Below are positions 53,021 through 62,818 of a DNA stretch of 64,000 nucleotides, one piece after another. Under the pieces are notes generated by a model. The model saw only the letters and a program-made list of their open reading frames with translations, made no database searches and was not told the origin of the DNA. Numbering within the stretch: the stretch's first letter is position 1; the number at the start of each line of letters is the position of its first letter. Made by a program: the position numbers and the translations under genes. Source of the DNA: an uncultured Pseudomonadales bacterium (GTDB taxonomy: Bacteria > Pseudomonadota > Gammaproteobacteria > Pseudomonadales > Azotimanducaceae). The stretch is from the NCBI GenBank assembly GCA_958296405.1, contig OY282519.1:1224132-1288131 (forward strand), given 5' to 3'.

Positions 53021-54931
53021 TCACTCTGGTTCGACTGTCGCCGCGGGCAGTTCCTTGCGCGCGTGGGTGATGGCTCCGAAGGGATCATCGCTCGCCAGCC
53101 GCGCAAGGGCCGCGCCATCGCCCTTGAGTTGCCAGTCGAACCACGCCAGCGCGTACCAGTCACGCACCACCTGTGGCAGATAGGCTTCGCTGCCGTCTTC
53201 GAGGGCAGCCCAGCCCAACTCTTGATACCCCTCGCCAGCCGGCGGGTTGGGCGCGAAGGCCGCCGTGCCGGTGGGCTTGCGCGTTCGCTGCGGTGTATGC
53301 GCGAAGGGCAGTTCGCCACGAACGAACGCCGGCCACGCGAACTTCCGCGCCAAATCATCCACCAAGGTCAGGTGGTTGGTGTCGCGCACGATCACGAACA
53401 TGCGGTCCGACAGCGCGCGCTGCCAAGCGCTCAGCGCCACGGGCTGTGGATTCTCGAACCGGTCCGGCGCGGCTCGTTCGGCCGCCAACGGGAATATCCG
53501 CTCGGGATCGCCACCGGCTTGGCGCATGGCATTCGTGAACAGGCCGATGAAAATGCTCTGCACAAAGGCGTCCTCGTCGCCCACCATCAGCAGCAGCGGC
53601 TTGCGGCTGCTGGCTGGCTCGCCGCGGGCCGTCCTGCCGCCGAGCATCTCCTCCGGCATCCACGTGAGCGGTGGCGCATTGTTGAGGCCGAACGCGGTGC
53701 GCACGTCAGGCAAGTGGTTGGCAGCTAGCTGCGCGGTCATGGCGCCCAACGAATGGCCAGCGATGCCGATGCTGCTCCTGTCGATGCGGCCATTGAGCAA
53801 ACCGCATAGGTAGCGATCCGCCGTCGGCTGCGCGGCGCTGGTGGCGCCCATCGCCGCGAGCGCAGTGCGACAGCTTGGCTCATCCGCATCCATGTGCAGC
53901 ACGGTGCGCAACACCAGCGCCACATCCGCAACGCGTTGCCGGAACAGGTTGCGCATCATCGTGGTGGCGCGCTCTGCGCCGCCGGGCAGCGCTCTCGCCC
54001 CGCCGGCCTTCCCCGCCCGTGCCGGGACGACTTCCCCAAACAAAAATCGGTAGAAGGAAGGCACCACTTTGGCCTCGCTGGCCATGGCTTGATAGGTCTC
54101 CAACACGTCCGCCCATTCGCGTTGCTGCCGATAGGGCGAATTCTGGTCGTGGAACGCGAAGGGCACCCTGCTGTCGCTATTGAAGGTTGGCGCTGCCACC
54201 ACATAGCCGTGCGAGGCCAAGAACTCGGCGAACGAACTCCACATCGCGTGGGTGCCGCCGAGGCCGTGCGCCAGCAAGATCAGCGGGAACCGGCCCCTCG
54301 CCGGGGTGGCGTCTTGCCAAGCGCCCTGCCACGAATCCAGGATCTGTTGCCCGATGCGGGCCAAGGCGGCGTGACGGTCGGCTGGCGCCAGCGCCCGGAG
54401 CGGGCCTTCGCGCAGATGCACGAACGCCGGCTCCACCATTCCCGCAACGCCCAGCTGGACGATCGCGTCCGATTCCTGAAAGAAGAAATCGCGGTAACTG
54501 GCCGGGCGACCGCTGGACGCCGGCCACGGGCTGCGCCGAGCCGCGCGCTGCTCCATGCCATCACGCGGCAGCGCGGGATACCATAGCTGGAACACTACCG
54601 TCCGGCCCTGTCCGCTGGCATCGACCCGTTCCAACAGGGCTTGATACTCGGCGCTGCCGTAGACGCCGTTCCACGGGTCAAACCGCGCCATGGCGTCGCG
54701 GGCGAAGCCAGTCGCCACGCCAACGGCGTACTTTCCGTAGGCCGCATGGGGCGGCAGCGACGGCAGCGAGGCTGGCGCGGAGCGCTGCTCTCCGGCGGCG
54801 CCGGTCACGGCAAGCAAGGGAAGCAACGCGAGCAGCGCCTTGCTGCAACTGCGGCTGGTCAACCGCCGCGCTAGGTTGGCCACTGCAACCTGCGCGATCT
54901 TTGCGGCGCTGGCTCCGGAGTAGAAATCCAT
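53021..54931 (-). CDS. Secreted alpha/beta-hydrolase (PAF-acetylhydrolase-like)
   Basis: 636 aa from ATG 54931. A GTG at 54883 would put the signal peptide (SKALLALLPLLAVTGAAGEQ) nearer the start. Oxyanion segment LILLAHGLGGTHAMWSSFAE, nucleophile elbow IGIAGHSLGAMTAQ, and a late histidine in DTNHLTLVDDLARKF complete a serine-hydrolase triad pattern. It resembles platelet-activating-factor acetylhydrolase-like lipases, with extra insertions. It faces the S41 gene convergently. Confidence 0.82.
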   Translation of the reverse strand: MDFYSGASAAKIAQVAVANLARRLTSRSCSKALLALLPLLAVTGAAGEQRSAPASLPSLPPHAAYGKYAVGVATGFARDAMARFDPWNGVYGSAEYQALLERVDASGQGRTVVFQLWYPALPRDGMEQRAARRSPWPASSGRPASYRDFFFQESDAIVQLGVAGMVEPAFVHLREGPLRALAPADRHAALARIGQQILDSWQGAWQDATPARGRFPLILLAHGLGGTHAMWSSFAEFLASHGYVVAAPTFNSDSRVPFAFHDQNSPYRQQREWADVLETYQAMASEAKVVPSFYRFLFGEVVPARAGKAGGARALPGGAERATTMMRNLFRQRVADVALVLRTVLHMDADEPSCRTALAAMGATSAAQPTADRYLCGLLNGRIDRSSIGIAGHSLGAMTAQLAANHLPDVRTAFGLNNAPPLTWMPEEMLGGRTARGEPASSRKPLLLMVGDEDAFVQSIFIGLFTNAMRQAGGDPERIFPLAAERAAPDRFENPQPVALSAWQRALSDRMFVIVRDTNHLTLVDDLARKFAWPAFVRGELPFAHTPQRTRKPTGTAAFAPNPPAGEGYQELGWAALEDGSEAYLPQVVRDWYALAWFDWQLKGDGAALARLASDDPFGAITHARKELPAATVEPE

Positions 54932-55051
54932 CTGCAGGCTCGAAATGTGGTGGTTGTGCCATCCAAACTCTAACAGCATCTTGACGCCGCCGCCGTTGCC
55001 GCCGGCGATGGAACATGCGACAGTTCCCGCGCCGGCAACGCGAGGGATGAC

Positions 55052-55636
55052 ATGGAGCAATCTGGTGAGTATCCGATTGCCGCGCCCCGGCAAGCGGTGT
55101 GGGCGGCCCTCAATGATCCCGACACGCTGCGCGCCTGCATTGCCGGTTGCCAAGCGCTCACGCAAACTGGCGAGCATGCGTTCGCCGCCGAGGTGAAGGC
55201 CAAGGTCGGCCCGGTGAGCGCAACGTTCAAGGGCGCTGTGACCCTCGTAGACCTCAATCCGCCCGAGAGCTACCGCTTGCTCATCGAAGCCCAAGGCGGC
55301 GCCACCGGGTTCGGCAAGGGCGAGGCCGCGGTGGCGTTGGAGGAGACGCCCGAAGGCAGCCTGCTGCGTTACACCGCCACAGCCACGGTTGGCGGCAAGC
55401 TGGCTCAGATCGGCTCGCGGCTCATCGACGCTGCCGTGCGCCAGATGGCGGCGAACTTCTTTGCCGCCTTCAGCGAACGGGTGGCGGGGGTTGGCGACGC
55501 TGCCGCGCCGGCGGCGGCGAGCGATGCGTCGGCACCGGCCGCGGCAGCCTTGGGGCGCTCCGGCAAACTGGCCGCGGCAGTGGGCATCGCCTTGCTAATT
55601 TGGGCCATCGTTGCCATCTTTGGCGGTGGCGAGTGA
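55052..55636 (+). CDS. CoxG-like SRPBCC protein
   Basis: 194 aa. A START/SRPBCC domain covers residues 1-145 ([20 protein letters not shown], then [12 protein letters not shown]-type strands). An Ala-rich linker and a C-terminal membrane helix ([20 protein letters not shown]) follow. CoxG helps assemble or anchor molybdenum hydroxylases at the membrane. It precedes the small, large and FAD subunits. Confidence 0.9.
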   Translation: MEQSGEYPIAAPRQAVWAALNDPDTLRACIAGCQALTQTGEHAFAAEVKAKVGPVSATFKGAVTLVDLNPPESYRLLIEAQGGATGFGKGEAAVALEETPEGSLLRYTATATVGGKLAQIGSRLIDAAVRQMAANFFAAFSERVAGVGDAAAPAAASDASAPAAAALGRSGKLAAAVGIALLIWAIVAIFGGGE

Positions 55637-55717
55637 GCTCTGCGACCGACCGCAGCCAAACGGCTGATAAGGGCTGACGACGCCGAGGACGGAGAGGGTG
55701 GAGCCGAAGGGTCGAGA

Positions 55718-55770
55718 GGCTGAGAGAGAAGGCTGAGAAAGGCTGAGAAGAGAGAAGGCTGAGAGAAGGA
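55718..55770 (+). repeat. Purine-rich GGCTGAGA repeats before small subunit
   Basis: GGCTGAGA occurs at 55718, 55731, 55741 and 55757 in an almost pyrimidine-free leader that runs into the AAGGAGG ribosome site of the next gene. The copy number could vary. Confidence 0.6.
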
Positions 55771-55779
55771 GGGGAACGG

Positions 55780-56238
55780 GTGGAAGTCACGCTAACGGTG
55801 AACGGCACGGCGCATGCCTTGGACGTGCCGGACAACATGCTGCTCGTGGAGGTGTTGCGCGAGCGGCTGCGCCTCACCGGCACCCACGTCGGCTGCGACA
55901 CGAGCCAGTGCGGCGCCTGCGTCGTCCACATGGATGGCTGCGCCGTGAAGTCCTGCACGGTGCTCGCAGGGCAAGCGGATGGCGCGGATGTCACCACCAT
56001 CGAGGGCATCGGTGCGCCGGATGACCTGCATCCCATGCAGGCGGCGTTCCGCGAGTGTCACGCTCTGCAATGCGGCTTCTGCACGCCGGGCATGATCATG
56101 GCTGCCATCGACCTCGTGAACACAACCGAACACTTAGATGAACAGGCGGTGCGCGAGGGCTTGGAAGGCAATCTGTGCCGCTGCACCGGCTACCACAACA
56201 TCGTGCGCGCCGTGCTCGCCGCGCGCGACGTCATGTAA
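55780..56238 (+). CDS. CO-dehydrogenase-like small subunit (2x 2Fe-2S)
   Basis: 152 aa. The plant-type cluster ligands lie in [16 protein letters not shown] with a further Cys in [10 protein letters not shown]. The second cluster lies in [15 protein letters not shown] and [16 protein letters not shown]. It transfers electrons from the molybdenum to the FAD subunit. GTG start behind AAGGAGG. Confidence 0.95.
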   Translation: MEVTLTVNGTAHALDVPDNMLLVEVLRERLRLTGTHVGCDTSQCGACVVHMDGCAVKSCTVLAGQADGADVTTIEGIGAPDDLHPMQAAFRECHALQCGFCTPGMIMAAIDLVNTTEHLDEQAVREGLEGNLCRCTGYHNIVRAVLAARDVM

Positions 56239-56249
56239 GGGGGCAGGCC

Positions 56250-58595
56250 ATGTCGGAAACAGGCATCGGCGCGTCTGTGAAGCGCCGCGAAGACCTTCGG
56301 TTCATCACCGGCGCCGGCCGCTACACGGATGACATCGATCAGCCGGGCCAAGCCTACGCCGCGTTCCTGCGTTCGCCCCATGCTCGCGCCGCCATCGGCG
56401 CCATCGATGCGAGCGCCGCGCTGCAGGTGCCGGGCGTGCTGGCGGTTTACACCGGCCAAGACTTGGCCGCGGATGGCATTGGCGATTTGCCGTGTGGCTG
56501 GATGGTGAAATCCAAGGACGGCTCGGACATGATTCAGCCGCCGCATCCGCCCATCGCCGTTGAGTGCGTCAACTACGTTGGCGAACCCTTCGGCTTGGTG
56601 GTGGCGGAAACGCTGCAAGCCGCGCGGGACGGCGCCGAAGCCGTGGCGGTGGATTTTGACGCGCTGCCGGCCGTGGTCGATCCGGCAAGCGCCATGCAGG
56701 GCGATCAACTGTACGCCCAGGCGCCGAACAACCGCTGCTACGACTGGGAGCTGGGCGACCAAGCCGCCACGGATGCGGCGTTCGCGCGCGCCGACCATGT
56801 GACGACGCTCGACATCGTCAACAACCGGCTCATCCCCAACGCGATGGAGCCGCGCGCGGCGACGGGTTGCTTCGACGCCGCCTCCGGCGACTACACCCTC
56901 TACACCACGTCGCAGAACCCGCACTTGGCGCGCCTCGTGATGGCCGCGTTCGTGCAGGTGGCGCCGGAATCCAAGCTCCGCGTGGTGTCGCCGGATGTTG
57001 GCGGCGGCTTCGGCTCGAAGATCTTCGTCTACGCGGAAGAAACTGCGGTGACATGGGCCGCCGGCAAGTTGCGGCGCCCGGTCAAATGGCGGGCGGAGCG
57101 CGCCGAATCGTTCCTTGCCGACGCCCACGGGCGCGACCATGTTACCAAGGCCGAACTCGCGCTCGCCGCCGATGGCGAGATGCTGGGCTTGCGGGTGAGC
57201 ACCATCGCCAACATGGGCGCATACCTTTCCACCTTCGCCTCCAGCGTGCCCACCTACCTTTATGGCACCCTGCTCGCCGGCCAGTACAAGACGCCGGCCG
57301 TTTACGTTGGGGTGCAAGCGGTGTTCACCAACACGTCGCCGGTGGACGCCTACCGCGGCGCCGGGCGCCCGGAAGCCACCTATGTGGTGGAGCGGCTGGT
57401 GGAGACGGCGGCGCGCGAACTCAAGATGGACCCAACCGCGCTGCGCCGCCGCAACTTCATCCAACCGGCAGATTTCCCTTACGAGACGCCCGTGGCGTTG
57501 GTGTACGACACCGGCGACTACGAGGCCAGCCTGAACCGCGCCTTGGAGCATGTGGACTATGCCGGCTTCGCTGCCCGGCGCGACGCGGCGCAGGCGCGCG
57601 GCAAGCGGCGCGGCATCGGCTTCTCGTGCTACATCGAGGCGTGTGGCCTCGCGCCCTCGCAAGTCGCGATGTCCCTCGGCGCCGGCGTCGGGCTGTTCGA
57701 GAGCGCGGAAGTGCGGGTGAACGTCACCGGCTCCGTCACCGTCATCACCGGCGCCCACAGCCACGGCCAAGGCCATGAGACCACGTTCGCCCAGATCGTC
57801 TCGGAACGCTTAGGCATCCCGTTCGACAGCGTGGAGGTGGCGCATGGCGACACCAGCCGCGGCGACTACGGCCTCGGCACCTACGGCTCGCGCTCGCTGG
57901 CGGTGGGCGGCTCCGCGATTGTGAAGGCGACCGACAAGATCATCGCCAAGGGCAAGAAGATCGTCGCCCACGCCTTCGAAACCACGGATGAGCAGATCGA
58001 CTTCACCGAGGGCGTGTTCGCCGAGCGAGACTCGAACCGCTCCATGACGTTCGGCGAGGTGGCCTTCTCCGCCTATGTGCCGGCCAACTTTCCGCTGGAC
58101 GAGTTGGAACCCGGGCTTTCCGAGAAGGCGTTCTACGACCCTGGGAACTTCACCTATCCTGCCGGCGCGCATGTCTGCGAAGTGGAGGTGGATGCGGAAA
58201 CCGGCGTGTTGGAGATCGTCAAGTTCGTGGCCGTGGACGATTTCGGCCACGTCATCAACCCGATGATCGTGGCCGGCCAAGTGCATGGCGGCCTTTGCCA
58301 AGGCATCGGCCAAGCGCTCTGCGAGCACGGCGTGTACGACGCCTCCGGCCAGTTGGTGACTGGTTCGTTTCTGGATTACTGCCTGCCGCGCGCGGACGAT
58401 GTGCCGAGCTTCGTCGTCGACACCACGGTGACGCCCTGCACGCATAATCCGCTTGGCGTGAAGGGCTGTGGCGAAGCCGGCGCCATCGGCGCGACGGCCG
58501 CGGTGATGAACGCGGTGACGGACGCGCTGGGGGTGAAGGAGCTGGCCATGCCGGCCACGTCGGAGGTGGTCTGGCGAGCGCTGTCCGCGGCTTAA
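56250..58595 (+). CDS. CO-dehydrogenase-like large subunit, form II
   Basis: 781 aa, xanthine-oxidase family molybdopterin subunit. The active-site loop reads [27 protein letters not shown] marks form II, not the AYxCSFR loop of true form I CO dehydrogenases, so the real substrate is uncertain. Other cofactor motifs are [20 protein letters not shown] and [19 protein letters not shown]. It starts 12 bp after the small subunit. Confidence 0.95.
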   Translation: MSETGIGASVKRREDLRFITGAGRYTDDIDQPGQAYAAFLRSPHARAAIGAIDASAALQVPGVLAVYTGQDLAADGIGDLPCGWMVKSKDGSDMIQPPHPPIAVECVNYVGEPFGLVVAETLQAARDGAEAVAVDFDALPAVVDPASAMQGDQLYAQAPNNRCYDWELGDQAATDAAFARADHVTTLDIVNNRLIPNAMEPRAATGCFDAASGDYTLYTTSQNPHLARLVMAAFVQVAPESKLRVVSPDVGGGFGSKIFVYAEETAVTWAAGKLRRPVKWRAERAESFLADAHGRDHVTKAELALAADGEMLGLRVSTIANMGAYLSTFASSVPTYLYGTLLAGQYKTPAVYVGVQAVFTNTSPVDAYRGAGRPEATYVVERLVETAARELKMDPTALRRRNFIQPADFPYETPVALVYDTGDYEASLNRALEHVDYAGFAARRDAAQARGKRRGIGFSCYIEACGLAPSQVAMSLGAGVGLFESAEVRVNVTGSVTVITGAHSHGQGHETTFAQIVSERLGIPFDSVEVAHGDTSRGDYGLGTYGSRSLAVGGSAIVKATDKIIAKGKKIVAHAFETTDEQIDFTEGVFAERDSNRSMTFGEVAFSAYVPANFPLDELEPGLSEKAFYDPGNFTYPAGAHVCEVEVDAETGVLEIVKFVAVDDFGHVINPMIVAGQVHGGLCQGIGQALCEHGVYDASGQLVTGSFLDYCLPRADDVPSFVVDTTVTPCTHNPLGVKGCGEAGAIGATAAVMNAVTDALGVKELAMPATSEVVWRALSAA

Positions 58596-58608
58596 GGGAG
58601 TTTCACTA

Positions 58609-59406
58609 ATGTATCGGTTCAACTACCAGAAGGCGGCGAGCGTCGCCGAAGCCGCGAGCTTGCTCGATGGCGCGGAAGATGGCGTCTATCTCGCCGGGGG
58701 CATGACATTGATCCCGACGTTGAAGGCGCGTTTGGCGTCGCCGACGGACGTGATCGACCTTGGCGCCATCGACGGCATGGCCGACATCTCCGTCGGCGAC
58801 ACGGTGCGCATCGGCGCCTTGGCGCGCCACGCTGAGGTGGCGGCGTCGGCGGCCGTGCGCGGCGCGATACCGGCCTTGGCAGACTTGGCGGGGTTGATCG
58901 GCGACGCCCATGTGCGCAATCGGGGCACCCTCGGCGGTTCCGTCGCCAACAGCGACCCGGCGGCGGACTATCCGGCGGCCGTCTTGGCCTTGAACGCGGT
59001 CGTCCACACAGACCGGCGCGCCATCGCCGCCGACGATTTCTTCAAGGGGCTGTTCCAGACAGCGCTGGAGCCCGGTGAGATCGTGAAGTCTCTGGCGTTC
59101 CGGATTCCGCGCCGCGCCGCCTACGCGAAGTTCCCGAACCCCGCGTCGCGCTATGCCATCGTCGGCGTGATGGTGGCGGATTTCGGCGCCGCCGAGGTGC
59201 GCGTCGGCGTCACCGGCGCCGGGGCATGCGCGTTTCGTTCGGCGGAATTGGAGCGGGCGTTGGCCGGAGGGCTTGCCGCCGAAGCGCTTGCCGATGTGAC
59301 CATTCCCTACGATGGCTTCAACTCGGACATCCACGCCTCCGCCGAGTATCGCGGCCACTTGGTGGCGGTGATGGCGCGGCGGGCGGTGGCCGCGGCGATC
59401 AGTTAA
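58609..59406 (+). CDS. CO-dehydrogenase-like medium (FAD) subunit
   Basis: 265 aa. FAD-binding motifs DGVYLAGGMTLIPTLKARLA and NRGTLGGSVANSDPAADYPA, the PCMH-type fold of CoxM/XdhB. ATG behind GGGAG. Together with the two preceding genes it makes a complete three-subunit hydroxylase; no MoxR-like or CoxF maturation genes follow in this window. Confidence 0.94.
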   Translation: MYRFNYQKAASVAEAASLLDGAEDGVYLAGGMTLIPTLKARLASPTDVIDLGAIDGMADISVGDTVRIGALARHAEVAASAAVRGAIPALADLAGLIGDAHVRNRGTLGGSVANSDPAADYPAAVLALNAVVHTDRRAIAADDFFKGLFQTALEPGEIVKSLAFRIPRRAAYAKFPNPASRYAIVGVMVADFGAAEVRVGVTGAGACAFRSAELERALAGGLAAEALADVTIPYDGFNSDIHASAEYRGHLVAVMARRAVAAAIS

Positions 59407-59532
59407 CTCCTGCCCGGCGAACGGCGCCGCGACCACGCCTGCACCAGCCTCACGCTGGGCTGATGGCGTCGGTCTCGCTGTCGTGCCGGCGCTAGCCGGC
59501 CTGCCTCACGCTGGGCTGATTGTGTCTTCGGC

Positions 59533-60603
59533 TCAAGGCTGCAGCGCTTGGCGCACTCCATTCCGCGGCTGCCAATCTGCCTTGCGCGGCGGCCTGTCGC
59601 TCGTTGCCCAAGCGTTGCGGGGTCGTGTAAGGCCGCGCCGATTTGGGATGAGGAAGCCGATGCCCCAACTGACGTGCATGAGCGCCAACACCGCGGGAAG
59701 CAGCAGCGCCGCGGCGTTCCGGCGCATCACGCCGACCGCGGCGGAACCGAGGAGGAGCGTGGCGGCATAAGTGAGCGGCAACGCCATGGCGCCGCCGGCG
59801 CCAGCCAACCCCGCGCCGGCCGACGCGGCCAAACCCGTGACCAAAAGCGGCGCCGCAAGATGCCGCAGGCGCAGCTCGCGGGGATGGCGCCGCAGCACGC
59901 CGAGCTTCCAGCGGCCGTAGCCGAAGTATTGGCGGGCCAACGCCCGCAACGTGGTGCGGGGCTTGTAGGAGACGGCGAGCTGCGGATCGAACCATACCGT
60001 CTCGCCACGCTTGCGCAGGCGCCAGTTGAGTTCGGTGTCTTCTCCCCGCTCCAAGATCGCATCGAACCCGCCGGCGGCCGTGAGCGCGGCGCGGCGGAAC
60101 ACGCCAAGGTACACCGTGTCCACCGGGCCCTCTTGTCCGCCGAGGCGATAGCGCGCGTCGCCAGTGCCGAGCGGCGTGGTGATGGCCATGCCGATGGCGC
60201 GTTCGAGGGGTTTCTCGCCAATGGGCCGCTGCAACCCCCCCACCACCGCAGCGCCGGTGCGCGTCAGTGTTTCGACTGCGCGCTGAATGTAGTCTGGCGG
60301 CAGCGTCGACTGCGCGTCGCAACGCACCACGATGTCGCCGGATGCAGCTTGGAGTGCCGCGTTCAAGCCGTTGGGAGTGGTCTGTTGCGGGTTGGCGACC
60401 CACAACACGCTTGGGTAGCGCTCCCGCACCAACTCGGAGGTTGCCGTGGAATCGGAGCCGTCGGCGACGACCACCTCGATCGAACCTTGGTACGCCTGCG
60501 CCAACACCGAGTCGAGCGCGGCGGCAATGGTGCGTTCAGCATTGCGCACCGGGATGATCACGGTAACCGAAGGCGGCTCGGCGGCCGTCGGCATGGGCGC
60601 ACC
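59533..60603 (-). CDS. ExoA-like family 2 glycosyltransferase with membrane tail
   Basis: About 356 aa from ATG 60603; TTG 60636 in frame is an alternative. GT2 motifs: SVTVIIPVRNAERTIAAALD, IEVVVADGSDSTATSELVRE, DAQSTLPPDYIQRAVE and ERGEDTELNWRLRKRG. The C-terminus has three to four membrane helices (from LAAPLLVTGLAASAGAGLAG), as in succinoglycan ExoA-type enzymes. Downstream of the O-antigen ligase-like gene on the same strand. Confidence 0.88.
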   Translation of the reverse strand, partial: GAPMPTAAEPPSVTVIIPVRNAERTIAAALDSVLAQAYQGSIEVVVADGSDSTATSELVRERYPSVLWVANPQQTTPNGLNAALQAASGDIVVRCDAQSTLPPDYIQRAVETLTRTGAAVVGGLQRPIGEKPLERAIGMAITTPLGTGDARYRLGGQEGPVDTVYLGVFRRAALTAAGGFDAILERGEDTELNWRLRKRGETVWFDPQLAVSYKPRTTLRALARQYFGYGRWKLGVLRRHPRELRLRHLAAPLLVTGLAASAGAGLAGAGGAMALPLTYAATLLLGSAAVGVMRRNAAALLLPAVLALMHVSWGIGFLIPNRRGLTRPRNAWATSDRPPRKADWQPRNGVRQALQP

Positions 60604-60727
60604 CATCCGCGTGTTCAAGAGCCCTCCGTCTCTCAAGTGACCGGCCCCCGCACCAGCGTCGAATGGGCGCCGGCGGTTGCGGATGCCATGTTACTGCGAA
60701 GAGCGCCGCCCTGCGGGACCGGTGCCC

Positions 60728-62579
60728 TCAGAGGCTGACTGGGCAGGAATCGCCGCGGGGGCGTCGCTGCGCACTGCGGGCGCCGGCGATGCGCTGCAGG
60801 CTGAACGCCAACCCGATGAGGATGAAGTGCGCCCAATCCCCCGTGAATGGCCCGCGGCTATGCGCCAAGCTGTACACGATGTAGGCGACCATCGCGCCGC
60901 AGACGGCGACCACGAGATTGAGGGTGTGTGTGTCGCCGCTCCGCCGTGCCATCCGCGCCGCCCGCATCAGCGAACGCAGTGCGATGAGATAGAACAGCAT
61001 GAGCAACGCGACGCCGAGCAGCCCATAATCCACGAGGACCAACAGGAACTGGTTGTGCGGGTCTCCACGCAGCAGTTCGAGCCCCTGGGGATTGCCGGGC
61101 AGGATTTCGCTCAACGCCGTGCCGGGCAGCGCATATCGTCCAGCGCCGAGGGGCTCGCTGAGCGCAAGGCGCCCGGCTTGGCGCGCCATGAGCACACGCG
61201 AATTGGTTGAGTAGGCGGCCCAATTCAGTAGCCGCTCATTCGGCGCCCACCGGTGGCGCCCCCCAGCGTGGCGCATTTCCGTGGCGATCGCTTGCTGGCT
61301 GAGGCCGTTGTTGCCAATGGGGCCCTGCCGGTACCAGTTTGACCAATCGGCTTCGCCCATGCGCCGCACGCGAGACTCATAGCGAATGAAGTTCAAGTCG
61401 CGTGGCACCAGCCACGATGTGGTGATCCTGCCCGTGGGGCTGGCAGTAGCGACGATTTCGCCCGGCCGCCCAGCCGTTTTGAGGTGCCGCGCGCGCAGTT
61501 GCACGGTGTAAGTGGCGCCCGGTTCGAGCTGTCGGACTTCGGTGGCCACACGGGAGCGGGCGCTCGCCGCCGGCTGGGCGCCAATGCCAACCGCCAAGCC
61601 TTCGATGGGTGGCACCCGAACATCAACAGCATCGCCGAGCAAAGGCAGCTCCTTGGGTTCCGAGGGGCTGCGCAAGGCCGGGCTGAAAACCACAATGAAT
61701 CCTAGCGCCATGAGGGCGACTGCCGAACCCGCGCGCCGGGCGGCTGCGGCCGAGCGCAGGGACAAGACGACGACGAAGGCGCTGCTGATCGTGGCGGCGA
61801 CCAAGACGGAGCGCGAGCCGTCGATGGCCAGCGCTGTGATGAACGTCATCAGCATGATGTACGACGCGACGCCGAGCCAAATCAGTGGCGCGTGGCCGCG
61901 GCGCACCGGCGTAAAGAGCAGCGCCGCCAGAGCGAAAGGCAGGGCCACCACGAGTTGATAGCCGAAAGCAGGCGTGTCGGCGGCGATGCCCGCCAACCGG
62001 TCACTGGCCCAAAGCGCCTCCAGGAACTTGGGCTGGACGTCCGCAATGAGCAGCCAAACGCTCAGAAAAGGCTCTTGCAGGAAGGCCACCGCGAGGCCGA
62101 AGAGCGCTGAGACGAACGTGGCCACGACGAACACGATGGCCATGAGGATTGCTTGGCGCTGCGTTTGCACGGCGAGGCAGGTCGCGCACAGCACGCCGAG
62201 CCCCAACGCTGTCTGGGCTAGGCGCAGCGGCGCTGCTGTGCTGGTGAGCCCGTGTACCGCCAACGCCCAAACGAGTGCCAACAACGCTACCGCGATGGCG
62301 GCTGCCGCGGGGTGCAATGGGGCGATCAGCGTCGGCCACTGGGCTCGGCCGTGCCGAGCGACGTGCAACGCCGCGGCGAGCGTGGCCAACACGCCGAGCA
62401 CGACGTTCGGTCCGCCCAACGGCAGGGGTGTGCTGGCGAACCAGTGGTGCGTGATGAGGGTGGCCAGCGCCAGTGCGAACAATAGCCGGGTTCGCGGGGG
62501 GGGGGGGGGGGGGGGCGGCCATGTCTTGCTCGGTGGTGCGCCGTTGGACGCGCTCGGCGATGACGCGAGGCAAGCGCAT
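60728..62579 (-). CDS. O-antigen ligase-like polymerase, out of frame at poly-C
   Basis: Hydrophobic Wzy/WaaL-type protein: about ten membrane segments, a large periplasmic loop, then DPHNQFLLVLVDYGLLGVAL, the family signature. The main frame is open from 60728 to beyond 62482. The natural start, ATG 62579 (8 nt after GTTAAT), reads MRLPRVIAERVQRRTTEQDM and then enters a run of 20 C. With 20 C it continues in the wrong frame for 192 aa. With 19 or 22 C it would join the ligase frame and give about 617 aa. A TTG at 62482 could give a shorter 584-aa product in this state. Confidence 0.8.
62496..62515. repeat. Homopolymer G20 (C20 in the coding strand)
   Basis: Twenty consecutive G on the plus strand, flanked by TTCGC and CGGCC, about 22 codons into the O-antigen ligase-like gene. 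The position and length are those of contingency loci. Sequencing error in length is possible. Confidence 0.9.
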
Positions 62580-62818
62580 CAGGAAAGATTAACAGAGCCG
62601 CCGGCGGCAGACGCCGAGCAGGTGGCGCGGCTGCCGCCGCGCGTCACGGGGTGACGGCGCTTGCGTGGAGCCGGCGACAGCTCGCGATGCGGCGTCCAGT
62701 GTCTGGCGGTTCGCGCCCCGCCGCTCAAGCGGGAACTGCGGGTGTGGGCGCCCGCTTTAGCCGACGGCCGCGGCGGTGGTGGTCCACGGGGGCGGCGCGG
62801 TGCTTGTGTGAGTGCCTG

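Noticed and set aside
62001-62579. A separate 192-aa protein starting at 62579
   Set aside because: After the poly-C run it is Arg/Ala-rich shadow of the ligase gene; it is best read as the OFF-frame product.
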